From: Desulfobulbus sp.
GTDB taxonomy: Bacteria; Desulfobacterota; Desulfobulbia; Desulfobulbales; Desulfobulbaceae
Direction of reading: 5' to 3'
Length of the DNA: 64,000 nt
Assembly: GCA_031280615.1 (NCBI GenBank)
Contig: JAITGO010000010.1
Span: 248,001 to 312,000, forward strand
Every line of letters starts with the position of its first letter. Position 1 is the first letter of the stretch. A program made the position numbers and the translations under genes. Shown here piece after piece: positions 37,984-49,439 of this stretch. A model generated the notes under the pieces. It ran no database searches, was not told where the DNA came from, and saw only the letters and a program-made list of their open reading frames with translations.

Positions 37984-38904
37984 ATGCGCATCAAAGTCTT
38001 CCTGTTCGTCCCCTGCCTCGTGCTCCTGTTGACCACCCTTGCCGCCGCCGCCTCGATTGTCGACAGCGAGCAGCGCACCCTGGTGTTCTCCCAGCCGTTC
38101 AAACGGATTATCTCGCTCTATCCGGCCCATACCACCAACCTGCTCGAATTGGGCTTGAACAGGGAGATCATCGCCTGTGGGCCCGGCGACAGCCAACTGT
38201 CCGGCCGGCCGGTGGTTCAATTCCAGGACGATCCGGAACGGCTTTTGGCCCTCAAGCCGGACCTGGTCCTGATCCGGCCGATGATCAGCCGCGGCTATCC
38301 CAACCTGGTGCGCATCCTGGAAAAGAACAACGTGCGGGTGGTGTCCCTGCAGCCCACCGCCGCCTCGGAGCTGTTTACCTACTGGGAGACCCTGGGCCGG
38401 CTGACCGGCCGTGAGCAGCAGGGCAAGGCCATGGTCGAGACCTTTACCAAGAGGATGGCCGCGATTACCGAACCGCTGCGGAAGATTCCCAAGGAAAAAC
38501 GCAAACGGGTCTATTTCGAGGCCATTCATCGACAGATGAAGACCTTCGCTCCCTCCTCCATCGCCATGTTCGTCCTGGAATCGGCCGGAGGGGTCAACAT
38601 CGCCACCGATGCCGAACAGGTGCGCGAAACCAACATCGCCGCCTACGGCAAGGAGCGGATTCTGGCCAAGGCCGCCCGGATCGACCTGTACCTGGCCCAG
38701 AGTGGCCGGATGAACCCGGTGAGTGTGAACGACATCGTCAAGGAGCCGGGATTCGAAGTGATCAAGGCGGTCCGCGACAACCAGGTTTTTCTGGTGGACG
38801 AGGAAATGGTGTCGCGGCCGACCATGAACCTGCTCGACGGCATCGGCTTTGTCCGCTCGCTGCTCTACCCCGACTACGGCCAGGAAGGTCTCTCGCGGCT
38901 ATGA
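37984..38904 (+). CDS. Periplasmic substrate-binding protein (BtuF-like)
   Basis: 306 residues with a signal peptide (residues about 1-23, LVLLLTTLAAAAS). The class III binding-protein fold shows KRIISLYPAHTTNLLELGL, the ALKPDLVLIRP segment and the long interdomain helix, ending in VFLVDEEMVSRPT. Delivers substrate, probably a corrinoid or another metal complex, to the adjacent permease and ATPase. Its stop overlaps the cbiA start (ATGA), tying transport and synthesis together translationally. Confidence 0.88.
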   Translation: MRIKVFLFVPCLVLLLTTLAAAASIVDSEQRTLVFSQPFKRIISLYPAHTTNLLELGLNREIIACGPGDSQLSGRPVVQFQDDPERLLALKPDLVLIRPMISRGYPNLVRILEKNNVRVVSLQPTAASELFTYWETLGRLTGREQQGKAMVETFTKRMAAITEPLRKIPKEKRKRVYFEAIHRQMKTFAPSSIAMFVLESAGGVNIATDAEQVRETNIAAYGKERILAKAARIDLYLAQSGRMNPVSVNDIVKEPGFEVIKAVRDNQVFLVDEEMVSRPTMNLLDGIGFVRSLLYPDYGQEGLSRL

Positions 38905-40271
38905 ACCGTCCGGCCCTGCTCGTCGCCGGTACCCATTCGGGCTGCGGCAAGACCACGGTCACCCTGGGGGTGATGGCCGCCCTGGCCAAGCGCGGGCTTG
39001 CGGTCCAGCCCTTCAAGTGCGGGCCGGACTTCATCGATCCCAGTCTGCACCGGATGGTGGCCGGCCGAGTGTCGCGCAACCTCGATATCCGCATGTGCGG
39101 GGTCGATTGGGTCCGGCGGACCTTTGCCCGCCATGGCCGGGAGGCGGAGATCGCGGTGGTCGAGGGAGTGATGGGTTTGTTCGACGGCGGCGAGGGCTCG
39201 GCCGCGACCCTGGCCAAGACCCTCGATTTGCCGGTACTCCTGGTGGTCGACGTCCGTTCGGCGGCGGAGAGCGTGGCCGCGGTGGTGCACGGATTCGCCA
39301 CCCTCGATGCCGGGGTCCGGCTGGCCGGGGTGATTTGCAACGGCATCGGTTCGGACAAACACCGGGCCATGGTGGAGGAAGCGGTCGGCCGGCACTGCAC
39401 GGTGCCGGTGCTCGGCTCATTGCCCCGCAGCGAGTCGGTGACCATTCCCTCGCGCCATCTCGGCCTGCACATGGGCGAGGAGCATCCCTTGGCCGGCGAG
39501 GGGTTGGAACGGTTGATCGCGCTGATCGAAACCCATGTCGATTTGGAACGACTGCTGCGGATCGCATCAAGCCCGCGAGGCGGGGAAGCTGTAGCGGAGC
39601 TCCCGGCGCCGATTGCGGTTTCCGGTGCGCCGGTGCGGATCGGTCTGGCCCGGGATGCGGCCTTCTGTTTCTATTATGAGGACAATCTCGACCTGCTGCG
39701 GACGGCCGGGGCGGAGTTGATCCCCTTCAGCCCCCTGAACGACGGCCAACTGCCGCCCAGCCTGGACGGGCTCTATCTGGGCGGCGGCTATCCGGAATTG
39801 CATGCCCGCCGATTGAGCGACAACCGTGCCATGCGGGAACAGGTGCGGGCTTTTGCCGAAAGCGGCCGGCCGGTCTACGGCGAGTGCGGCGGCTTCATGT
39901 ATCTGTGCCACTCGATCGCCGACCTGGACGGCGAGGTGTTTGCCATGGCGGGCCTGTATCCGTTTGCCGCCCGGATGCAGACCCGGTTGCGCAGCCTCGG
40001 CTACCGCCGGCCGAGGATCGTGCGGGATTGCCTGCTGGGACCGGCGGGCACGGTGCTCCACGGCCACGAATTCCACTACTCGACCATCGAAACCGGGGAC
40101 GGGCCTGTGCCGGCGGTCTATGAACTGGAGGCGGGACGGCCCGAGGGGTTCCAGGCGCAAGCCGCCACCCTGGCCGGCTATGTCCATCTCCACTGGGGCC
40201 GCACCCCGGAGGTGGCGGCGCGATTGGCGGCCGCGTGCCGGTCATGGGGCGGCAAACTCGGCAAGGTTTGA
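38901..40271 (+). CDS. cbiA: Cobyrinate a,c-diamide synthase
   Basis: 456 residues. ATP- and glutamine-dependent amidation of cobyrinate at side chains a and c. The N-terminal dethiobiotin-synthetase-like domain has the P-loop GTHSGCGKTTVTLG, KCGPDFIDPSLH and VEGVMGLFDG; the C-terminal triad-type glutamine amidotransferase domain has GGGYPELHA and the nucleophile Cys in GECGGFMYL. It overlaps the preceding gene and is followed by 88 AT-rich bases before cbiC. Confidence 0.94.
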   Translation: MNRPALLVAGTHSGCGKTTVTLGVMAALAKRGLAVQPFKCGPDFIDPSLHRMVAGRVSRNLDIRMCGVDWVRRTFARHGREAEIAVVEGVMGLFDGGEGSAATLAKTLDLPVLLVVDVRSAAESVAAVVHGFATLDAGVRLAGVICNGIGSDKHRAMVEEAVGRHCTVPVLGSLPRSESVTIPSRHLGLHMGEEHPLAGEGLERLIALIETHVDLERLLRIASSPRGGEAVAELPAPIAVSGAPVRIGLARDAAFCFYYEDNLDLLRTAGAELIPFSPLNDGQLPPSLDGLYLGGGYPELHARRLSDNRAMREQVRAFAESGRPVYGECGGFMYLCHSIADLDGEVFAMAGLYPFAARMQTRLRSLGYRRPRIVRDCLLGPAGTVLHGHEFHYSTIETGDGPVPAVYELEAGRPEGFQAQAATLAGYVHLHWGRTPEVAARLAAACRSWGGKLGKV

Positions 40272-40359
40272 TTTTTTTTCAAGATAAATCAGTTAATTAT
40301 TCAGGCGATTCGGTGCCGCGCGTATCGTGCGGACCCGGCTTGAGCAAACGAAGAGTGCA

Positions 40360-40989
40360 ATGACCATGGTCACCTTACAACCCATCGCTCCCCAGGACAT
40401 CGAGGCCGAGAGTTTCCGGATCATCGAGCGCGAACTCGGCCCCACCCGGTTTTCCCCCGAGGAATTCGCCGTGGTCCGGCGCGCCATCCACGCCACCGGC
40501 GATTTCGCCTTTGCCGAAAATTTTCGTTTCCATCCCCAGGCCATTGCCGCGGGCCTGGCGGCCATCCGGGCGGGCAAGAATATCCTGGTGGATGTCACCA
40601 TGGCGGCCAGCGGCATTTCCAGCGGCCTGTTGGCCCGGTTCGGCGGTCGGGTGCTCTGCCGGGCGGCGGAACCCGAAACCGCGGCCTTGGCCCAGACGGA
40701 CGGCACCACCCGTTCCGATGCCGCCGTAGCCCGGAGCGTGGACGATTGCATCGGCATCGTGGCCGTGGGCAACGCCCCGACCGCTCTGCTCAAGACCATG
40801 GAGCTGATCGACCGGGGGCTCTTTACCCCGGATTTGGTCATCGGCGTACCGGTGGGTTTTGTCAACGCGGCCGAGTCCAAGGAACTGCTGGCGGGAAAGC
40901 CGTATCCCCACATCACTGCCCTGGGCCGCAAGGGCGGCACCCCGGTGGCGGTGGCGGTGGTCAACGCCCTGCTCAGGCTGGCGGCATAA
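40360..40989 (+). CDS. cbiC: Cobalt-precorrin-8 methylmutase
   Basis: 209 residues from the ATG at 40360; a GTG at 40327 is possible but unsupported. Shifts the C-11 methyl group to C-12 to give cobyrinate. Family signatures IHATGDFAFAENFRFHP (catalytic His), ILVDVTMAASGIS and GVPVGFVNAAESKELL are present. The next gene starts 11 bases after the stop. Confidence 0.92.
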   Translation: MTMVTLQPIAPQDIEAESFRIIERELGPTRFSPEEFAVVRRAIHATGDFAFAENFRFHPQAIAAGLAAIRAGKNILVDVTMAASGISSGLLARFGGRVLCRAAEPETAALAQTDGTTRSDAAVARSVDDCIGIVAVGNAPTALLKTMELIDRGLFTPDLVIGVPVGFVNAAESKELLAGKPYPHITALGRKGGTPVAVAVVNALLRLAA

Positions 40990-40999
40990 CGCCTCGGCC

Positions 41000-42085
41000 A
41001 TGGCTGCACCGGGCAGGAAAAGACCGCTGCGCAGCGGCTACACCACCGGGGCTTGCGCGGCGGCGGCGGCCAAGGCAGCCACCTTGTGTCTGCTGGGCAG
41101 GATTTGTCCGGAGACGGTGGAGATTCCCTTTCCCGACGGCTCCCGGCATGGCTTTGCCCTGTGCCGTACCGGCGCGCAGCCGGCCATGGCCACCGTGGTC
41201 AAGGATGCGGGCGACGATCCCGACGTCACCAATGGCGCCGAAATCGGGGCCGAGGTGCGCTGGCTTGCCGCTGGCCGGGGCGAGCGGATCGTCCTCGCCA
41301 ACGGTCCCGGCGTCGGCCTGGTCACCAAGCCGGGCCTGCCGATACCGATGGGCGAGGCGGCCATCAATCCCATTCCTCGACAGATGATCCGGGCCGCGGT
41401 GGCCGAGGCCTTGGAAGGGTCGGGCCGCGAGGACGATGCCTTGGAGGTCCGGATTTTCGTGCGCGACGGCGAGATCCTGGCGGAAAAGACCCTCAACCGG
41501 CGCTTGGGGGTGATCGGCGGTCTGTCGATCCTCGGCACCACCGGCATCGTGCGGCCGGTATCGGCCAAGGCCTGGACCGACACCATCGAGGCCTCGATGC
41601 AGGTGGCCCGCGCGGTGGGGCTCACCGAGGCGATTTTGTCCACCGGCCGGACCTCCGAGGCCATGGTCCAGGGGCTGCTGCGCCTGCCCGAGGAGGCCCA
41701 GGTGATGATGGGCGATTACCTGCGTTATGCCTTGGAGGCGGCCCGACGGCACGGCTTTTGTCGTGTTCACCTGGCCGCGATGTGGGCCAAGCTGATCAAA
41801 GCGTCCCTGGCCGTGCCCCAAACCCATGTCCGCAACGGTGCCCTGGAGGTTCGGCAGGCCGCCGACCTGCTGGCCCGGCTCGGTCTGGACCGGGAGAGTG
41901 CCGCCGACTTGCAGACCGCCAACACCGCGCGCGAAATATACGAACGGCTGAAGGCGATGCGCCGCGACGACCTGATCGGCGCGGTCTGCCGCCGGGCGCA
42001 GGAGCAGGCCCGGCAATGGTCGGGGCTGCCGGTGCGGGTCTATTTGGTGACCGCGGAGGAGGGGGTGGTCCATGTCGAGGATTGA
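41000..42085 (+). CDS. cbiD: Cobalt-precorrin-5B C1-methyltransferase
   Basis: 361 residues from the ATG at 41000. S-adenosylmethionine-dependent methylation at C-1, specific to the anaerobic pathway. The N-terminal RSGYTTGACAAAAAKAA and DAGDDPDVTNGAEI segments, LVTKPGLPIPMGEAAINPIP and the ILGTTGIVRPVS region are diagnostic. It overlaps cbiET by 14 bases. Presence of CbiD confirms the cobalt-early branch. Confidence 0.95.
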   Translation: MAAPGRKRPLRSGYTTGACAAAAAKAATLCLLGRICPETVEIPFPDGSRHGFALCRTGAQPAMATVVKDAGDDPDVTNGAEIGAEVRWLAAGRGERIVLANGPGVGLVTKPGLPIPMGEAAINPIPRQMIRAAVAEALEGSGREDDALEVRIFVRDGEILAEKTLNRRLGVIGGLSILGTTGIVRPVSAKAWTDTIEASMQVARAVGLTEAILSTGRTSEAMVQGLLRLPEEAQVMMGDYLRYALEAARRHGFCRVHLAAMWAKLIKASLAVPQTHVRNGALEVRQAADLLARLGLDRESAADLQTANTAREIYERLKAMRRDDLIGAVCRRAQEQARQWSGLPVRVYLVTAEEGVVHVED

Positions 42086-43277
42086 GCTGATCGGGGTCAG
42101 CGGCACCGCCCTGGCCGCCGAGCAATGGCCGCTCCTGCGCCGCTGCACCGCCATTGTTGCCTCGCGCCGCCATCGTTTGCTGGTGGCCGATCTCCCCCAT
42201 CCGGTGATCGACATCGCCCCGGTCGAGGCCATGCTCAGCCAGGTGGAAACCGCTCTGGCAGAGGGCGACGTGGCGGTCCTGGCCAGCGGCGATCCGCTGT
42301 TCTACGGCATCGGCCGCAGCCTGATCGGCCGGTTCGGCCCGGAGCGGTTGACGGTCAGGCCGGCGCTGTCGGCCTTGCAACTGGCCTGCGCCCGTTTCCG
42401 CATCCCCTGGGACGACCTGGCTCTGCTGAGCTGCCACGGGCGGGTGGCCGACAACCTGCCCGGCCGCATCCTTCGCTATCCGCGGTCGATGCTGTTCACC
42501 GACGGCCGTAACAGCCCGGATTGGGTGGCGGCCGAGTTGCTGGCCGTGCTGGCCGCCTGCGAGGATAGTGGGCGGATCGGTGCCATTCGCATCCGGGTGG
42601 CCGAAAATCTGGGACTGGGGGACGAGCGTCTGACCAGCGGCAGCCTGGCCGAGATCGCCGCCCGCTCCTTCGGACCCTTGAACATGATGCTGATCGAGCA
42701 GCCGCCCTGCCCACTGCCGCCTTTCGGATTGGTCGAGGCCGAAATCGTCCACTCCCGCGGCCTGATCACCAAGGACGAGGTCCGGGCCGCCACCCTGCAC
42801 CGGCTGCGGCTGCCCGCCACCGGCGTGTTGTGGGACATCGGCGGCGGTTCCGGCTCGATTTCGCTGGAGGCCTCCCGGCTCTGCCCGGATCTGGCCATCC
42901 GCGTCGTCGAGAAAAAAGAAGAGGAACAGGCCAACATCCGGGCTAATATCCGCCGCTTCGGCGCCTACTCGATCCGGCTGGTCGGCGGCGAGGCGCCCGA
43001 GGCCCTGGCCGGGCTGCCCGCGCCCGACCGTGTCTTCATCGGCGGCAGCGGCCAGCGGCTGGAGGCGATTGTCGAGGCGGCGGCGGTGCGTCTGGCCGAC
43101 GGCGGCCGGATGGTGATCAATGCCGTGCTCGAACGGACCGAAACCGCCGCCCTGGCCTGTCTCGAACGGCTGGGGATGCGGGTTTCGGCCAGCACCCTGG
43201 CCGTCAGCCGCCGGCTGCCCGGCGGCGAGGTCCGGGCATTCAACCCCATAACCCTTATCACAGGCGAGAAACGATGA
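42072..43277 (+). CDS. cbiET: Fused CbiE-CbiT precorrin methyltransferase
   Basis: 401 residues, two domains. CbiE (about 1-205, a tetrapyrrole methylase fold with VLASGDPLFYGIGRSL) methylates C-5; CbiT (about 215-401, VLWDIGGGSGSISLEASRL and GGSGQRLEAIVE) methylates C-15 and decarboxylates the acetate side chain. Corresponds to CobL of the aerobic pathway. It overlaps cbiD at the start and cbiL by four bases at the end. Confidence 0.93.
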   Translation: MSRIELIGVSGTALAAEQWPLLRRCTAIVASRRHRLLVADLPHPVIDIAPVEAMLSQVETALAEGDVAVLASGDPLFYGIGRSLIGRFGPERLTVRPALSALQLACARFRIPWDDLALLSCHGRVADNLPGRILRYPRSMLFTDGRNSPDWVAAELLAVLAACEDSGRIGAIRIRVAENLGLGDERLTSGSLAEIAARSFGPLNMMLIEQPPCPLPPFGLVEAEIVHSRGLITKDEVRAATLHRLRLPATGVLWDIGGGSGSISLEASRLCPDLAIRVVEKKEEEQANIRANIRRFGAYSIRLVGGEAPEALAGLPAPDRVFIGGSGQRLEAIVEAAAVRLADGGRMVINAVLERTETAALACLERLGMRVSASTLAVSRRLPGGEVRAFNPITLITGEKR

Positions 43278-44059
43278 GCGACAATCCCAGCTCGCGGACC
43301 GGGCATCTCTATCTGGTCGGTGTCGGTCCCGGCGATCCGGAACTGATGACCTACAAGGCGGTGCGCATCCTGCGCGAGGCCAAGGTGTGGGCGGTGCCCA
43401 CGGCCAGGAAGGGCGGCCAGAGCAGCGCCCGGCAGATCGCCGAACAGCTGGTGCCGGCCAATGGCCGCACCGTGCTTTCGCTGTGTTTCCCGATGAAGAA
43501 GGTCTACCTCGGCCAGGAGGCCGACGACCAGTTGCTGGCGGCCTGGCGCCGGTCGGCCGACGAGGTCATCCGCCATCTCGACCGCGGCGAGGATGTGGCC
43601 TTTCCCACCCTGGGCGACGCCACCCTCTACTCCACCGCCTTCTATCTCCTGGCCATGATCCAGGAACAGCGGCCGCACACCCCGGTGACCGTGATTCCCG
43701 GCATTACCGCCATGGCGGCCTGCGCCGCCACGCAGTCCAGCCCGCTTGCCCTGGGCGACGATGTCCTGGCGGTGGTGCCCGCCGCCTTTGAGGACGAGCG
43801 GCTGCGTTCCATCCTCACCACCCTCGACGCGGTGGTGCTGATGAAGGTACATCGGCGGATCGACGCTCTGATCGACCTCCTCGACGAGCTGGAGCTTACC
43901 GGCTGCGCGGTACTGACCGAGCGTTCGGGTATGGAGGACGAGCGGGTCTACACCGATATCCGCGAGGCCAGGGGCCGGAAGCTGCACTATTTTTCCACCA
44001 TGGTGATCCGCAAGAAAAAGGTACAGGTGTCCAATGGGACCGAACAGCATGCCTCCTGA
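43274..44059 (+). CDS. cbiL: Cobalt-factor-II C20-methyltransferase
   Basis: 261 residues. The second methylation of the ring, at C-20. The tetrapyrrole methylase fold is shown by GVGPGDPELMTYKAVRIL, PTARKGGQSSARQI and VAFPTLGDATLYSTAFYLL, and the VTVIPGITAMAACAA S-adenosylmethionine-site segment. It overlaps cbiET by four bases and cbiF by 26. Confidence 0.92.
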   Translation: MSDNPSSRTGHLYLVGVGPGDPELMTYKAVRILREAKVWAVPTARKGGQSSARQIAEQLVPANGRTVLSLCFPMKKVYLGQEADDQLLAAWRRSADEVIRHLDRGEDVAFPTLGDATLYSTAFYLLAMIQEQRPHTPVTVIPGITAMAACAATQSSPLALGDDVLAVVPAAFEDERLRSILTTLDAVVLMKVHRRIDALIDLLDELELTGCAVLTERSGMEDERVYTDIREARGRKLHYFSTMVIRKKKVQVSNGTEQHAS

Positions 44060-44813
44060 AGCGGCCGTTTATCCGGTGGTGTTTCTCGGGGCGGGCCCCG
44101 GCGACCCGGAACTGATCACTCTCAAGGGCCGTCGCTTGCTCGATGCGGCGGATGTGGTGGTCTATGCCGGCAGCCTGGTCAACGCCGCCCTGCTCGACGG
44201 GATCAAGGCCGCCTGCCACGACAGCGCCCCGCTCGACCTGGAGGCGATCATGCGCCTGCTGGCGGAAGGCCACCGCCAGGGCCTGCGGGTGGTGCGGCTG
44301 CACACCGGCGATCCGGCCATTTACGGCGCGATCCGCGAGCAGATGCAATGGCTGGATCACGCCGGCATCCCCTACGAAGTGGTGCCGGGGGTGAGTTCGG
44401 CCTTTGCCGCCGCCGCAGCCCTGAAGAAGGAGCTGACCGTGCCCGAGGTCACCCAAACGGTGATCTTCACCCGTCAGGCGGGCCGCACCCCGGTGCCGGA
44501 GCGCGAATCGCTGCACCACCTGGCCGCGGCCCAGGCCACCATGTGCATTTTCCTGAGTGTGTCGATGATTACCGCCGTGGTCGACGACCTGTTGGCCGGC
44601 GGCTATCCGGCCGCCACCCCGGTGGCGGTGGTCGAGCGGGCCAGTTGGCCGGATCAGCAGATCGTGCGGGGCTGTTTGGCCGATATTGCCGGCAAGATTC
44701 GGGATTCGCGAATCAGGAAGACGGCGATGATCGTGGTCGGGCCGGCCCTGGCCGAAGACAGCCGGATCGTCTCCAAACTCTACGATGCCGGCTTCAGCCA
44801 CGAATACCGTTGA
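44034..44813 (+). CDS. cbiF: Cobalt-precorrin-4 C11-methyltransferase
   Basis: 259 residues if the ATG at 44034 is used; the ATG at 44049 (MPPEAAVYP) is an equal candidate. Methylates C-11. GAGPGDPELITLKGRRLL, VYAGSLVN, RLHTGDPAIYGAIREQM and EVVPGVSSAFAAAAAL are characteristic of CbiF/CobM. It overlaps cbiL upstream and cbiG downstream. Confidence 0.92.
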   Translation: MGPNSMPPEAAVYPVVFLGAGPGDPELITLKGRRLLDAADVVVYAGSLVNAALLDGIKAACHDSAPLDLEAIMRLLAEGHRQGLRVVRLHTGDPAIYGAIREQMQWLDHAGIPYEVVPGVSSAFAAAAALKKELTVPEVTQTVIFTRQAGRTPVPERESLHHLAAAQATMCIFLSVSMITAVVDDLLAGGYPAATPVAVVERASWPDQQIVRGCLADIAGKIRDSRIRKTAMIVVGPALAEDSRIVSKLYDAGFSHEYR

Positions 44814-45831
44814 AGCCCGTCCCGGCCGCAGCCTGGCCGTGGTGGCGGTGAGCAGGGGCGGCTGCGTCCTGGGCCGTTGCCTGGCCGAGACGCTGGACGG
44901 CGATTTTTTCGCCGCCAAGGGGCGGTTGGCACGAACGATGGCCGAGGTCTGGGCCAACTACCGGGAGATGGTCTGCATCATGGCCACCGGCATCGTCGTG
45001 CGCACCGTGGCCCCGCTGCTGCGCGACAAGGCCCTGGACCCGGCGGTGGTGGTCTGCGACGAGTTGGGCCACTTCGCAATCTCGCTGCTTTCCGGCCATC
45101 TTGGCGGCGCCAACCAACTGGCCCGGCGGGTGGCGGCCGCGACCGGCGGGCAGGCGGTGCTCACCACTGCCTCCGATGTCCTGGGCCGCACCGCGCTCGA
45201 TCTCTGGTGCCGCGACCTCGGACTCGTTCCCGGCGACAAGGCCGCCTTTACCCGCGCCATGGGCCGCCTGGTCGACCACGGCGCACTCACGCTCTGGAGC
45301 CGCTATCCGCTGCCCGAACTGCCGCCGGATCTGCACCCGCACCTTGATCGGGCAACGGCCGAGTTGGTCGTCGACAGCCGCGCGGTGCCGGCCGAACGAG
45401 GCGTCGTGCTGCATCCCCGGGCCCTGGTGGTCGGCATCGGCTGCAACCGGGGGACAGCCGCCGGGAGCATCGCCGCGGCGGTCGAGTCCACCTGCGCGGC
45501 GCACGGGCTCGCGCCCCAGGCCATCGCCCGCCTGGCCTCGATCGACCTCAAACGGGACGAGGCGGGCTTGCTGGCCTATGCCCGCAGCCAGGGGCTGGCC
45601 ATCGATTTTTACGACAAGGACGCATTGAACCGGGTCGAGGGGATCGCCGGCTCGGCCATCGTCCAGCGCGCCACAGGCGCCAGGGCCGTGGCCGAACCGG
45701 CCGCCCTGCTCGGGGCCGGACCGGGTGCCGCGCTGCTGGCGGCCAAGATGAAATGGACCGACGTCACCACCGCGGTGGCTGAGATCGCGGACCCGTTTGC
45801 AACGATAACCCAAGGAACACGCACACCATGA
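44785..45831 (+). CDS. cbiG: Cobalt-precorrin-5A hydrolase
   Basis: 348 residues. Opens the delta-lactone ring and releases the C-20 two-carbon fragment as acetaldehyde. The N-terminal domain (MATGIVVRTVAPLLRDKALDPA, LGHFAISLLSGHLGGANQLA) and the C-terminal CbiG_C domain (VVGIGCNRGTAAGSI ... IASIDLK-like LASIDLKRDEAGLL) are complete. It overlaps cbiF by 29 bases and cbiH by four. Confidence 0.93.
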   Translation: MPASATNTVEARPGRSLAVVAVSRGGCVLGRCLAETLDGDFFAAKGRLARTMAEVWANYREMVCIMATGIVVRTVAPLLRDKALDPAVVVCDELGHFAISLLSGHLGGANQLARRVAAATGGQAVLTTASDVLGRTALDLWCRDLGLVPGDKAAFTRAMGRLVDHGALTLWSRYPLPELPPDLHPHLDRATAELVVDSRAVPAERGVVLHPRALVVGIGCNRGTAAGSIAAAVESTCAAHGLAPQAIARLASIDLKRDEAGLLAYARSQGLAIDFYDKDALNRVEGIAGSAIVQRATGARAVAEPAALLGAGPGAALLAAKMKWTDVTTAVAEIADPFATITQGTRTP

Positions 45832-46598
45832 CAACAGCACAGGATGGCATCAACGGCTCCCTGGCGGTGGTCGGGCTCGGGCCCGGCGCCGTCGACCTCA
45901 TGGCTCCCCGCGCCCGCGCCGCCCTGGAAACGGCCGAGGTGGTGGTCGGCTACCGCACCTATCTCGACCTGGTGCGCGACTGCCTCAACCCGGCCAGCGT
46001 GGTGCTTTCGTCCTCGATGATGCAGGAGATCGACCGCTGCCGCGCCGCCCTGGAGATGGCCGGGCAGGGGAGACGGGTCGCCCTGGTCTGCGGCGGCGAT
46101 CCCGGTATCTACGCCATGGCCGGCCTGGTGTTCGAGCTGGCGCGGACAACGGACGCCGCGGTGCCGATCGACGTCATCCCCGGCATCGCGGCCCTCAACT
46201 CTTGCGCCGCCGTGCTGGGCGCGCCCCTGATGCACGATTTCGCCGCCATCAGCCTGTCGGACCTGATGACCCCCTGGGATTTGATCGAGCGCCGCCTCGA
46301 GGCCGTGGCCCCGGTCGATTTCGTGGTGGTGATCTACAATCCCAAGTCCAAGAAACGCACCGACCAGATTGTCCGGGCTCGGGAGATCATGCTCGCCCAC
46401 CGCTCCCCCGACACGCCGGTGGGCATCGTCTCCGGCGCCACCCGCGCGCACGAAACCGTACGCCTGACCACCCTGGCGCGGATGCTCGACGAGGATATCG
46501 GCATGCAGACCACGGTGATCGTCGGCAACTCCCAGACCTTTGTCTGGCGCGGCAAGATGGTTACCCCCAGGGGCTATGACCGCAAATACGGGCTGTAA
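45828..46598 (+). CDS. cbiH: Cobalt-factor-III C17-methyltransferase
   Basis: 256 residues. Ring contraction and C-17 methylation. VVGLGPGAVDLMAPRARAAL, VVVGYRTYLDL, ALVCGGDPGIYAMAGLV, DVIPGIAALNSCAAVLGAPL and YNPKSKKRTDQI are hallmarks of CbiH/CobJ. Last gene of the riboswitch-controlled cluster. No cbiJ (reductase), cbiP, cbiB or lower-loop genes are in the window. Confidence 0.93.
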   Translation: MTTAQDGINGSLAVVGLGPGAVDLMAPRARAALETAEVVVGYRTYLDLVRDCLNPASVVLSSSMMQEIDRCRAALEMAGQGRRVALVCGGDPGIYAMAGLVFELARTTDAAVPIDVIPGIAALNSCAAVLGAPLMHDFAAISLSDLMTPWDLIERRLEAVAPVDFVVVIYNPKSKKRTDQIVRAREIMLAHRSPDTPVGIVSGATRAHETVRLTTLARMLDEDIGMQTTVIVGNSQTFVWRGKMVTPRGYDRKYGL

Positions 46599-46676
46599 GG
46601 GAAAGCGGGGCGACGGCAACGGGTGAAGGTCCGGGACGCCGGTTGCGGGGGAATGCTTGAGGTGTGCGAACGAATG

Positions 46677-46707
46677 AGGCCGGGCGACAGCAAGCGCCGC
46701 CCGGCCT
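46677..46707. terminator. Hairpin between convergent genes
   Basis: A perfect 10-bp GC-rich stem (46677-46686 with 46698-46707), 11-base loop, no T run on either strand. It lies between the end of cbiH and the end of the hybrid kinase gene and may aid termination or protect transcript ends. Confidence 0.45.
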
Positions 46708-46749
46708 GGAAAGAAAGCCGGCGGAATTCAGTTCCGGTACCGGCTGCCG

Positions 46750-49188
<2,439 letters not shown>

Positions 49189-49439
49189 AGCGTTACCCTC
49201 ATTTCCTCATTGTTGCAAATTGTCCATCAACTTCATGTTATGCGTTAACATAGTGAAGATGCTGTATTATCGGATAGTGTCAATCGTAATCGTACCACAA
49301 GATTTTTCCGCTGTATAGCGTTCAGATTTTCACATGCCGGAAACCGTTCCGATCAGTGCGAACTAACGGGATTATCTCGCTTTTCAAGCCGGCCGTTTCT
49401 TCTTGAATGCGGCCATGAAAAAGGTAAAACTCCGGCGAT

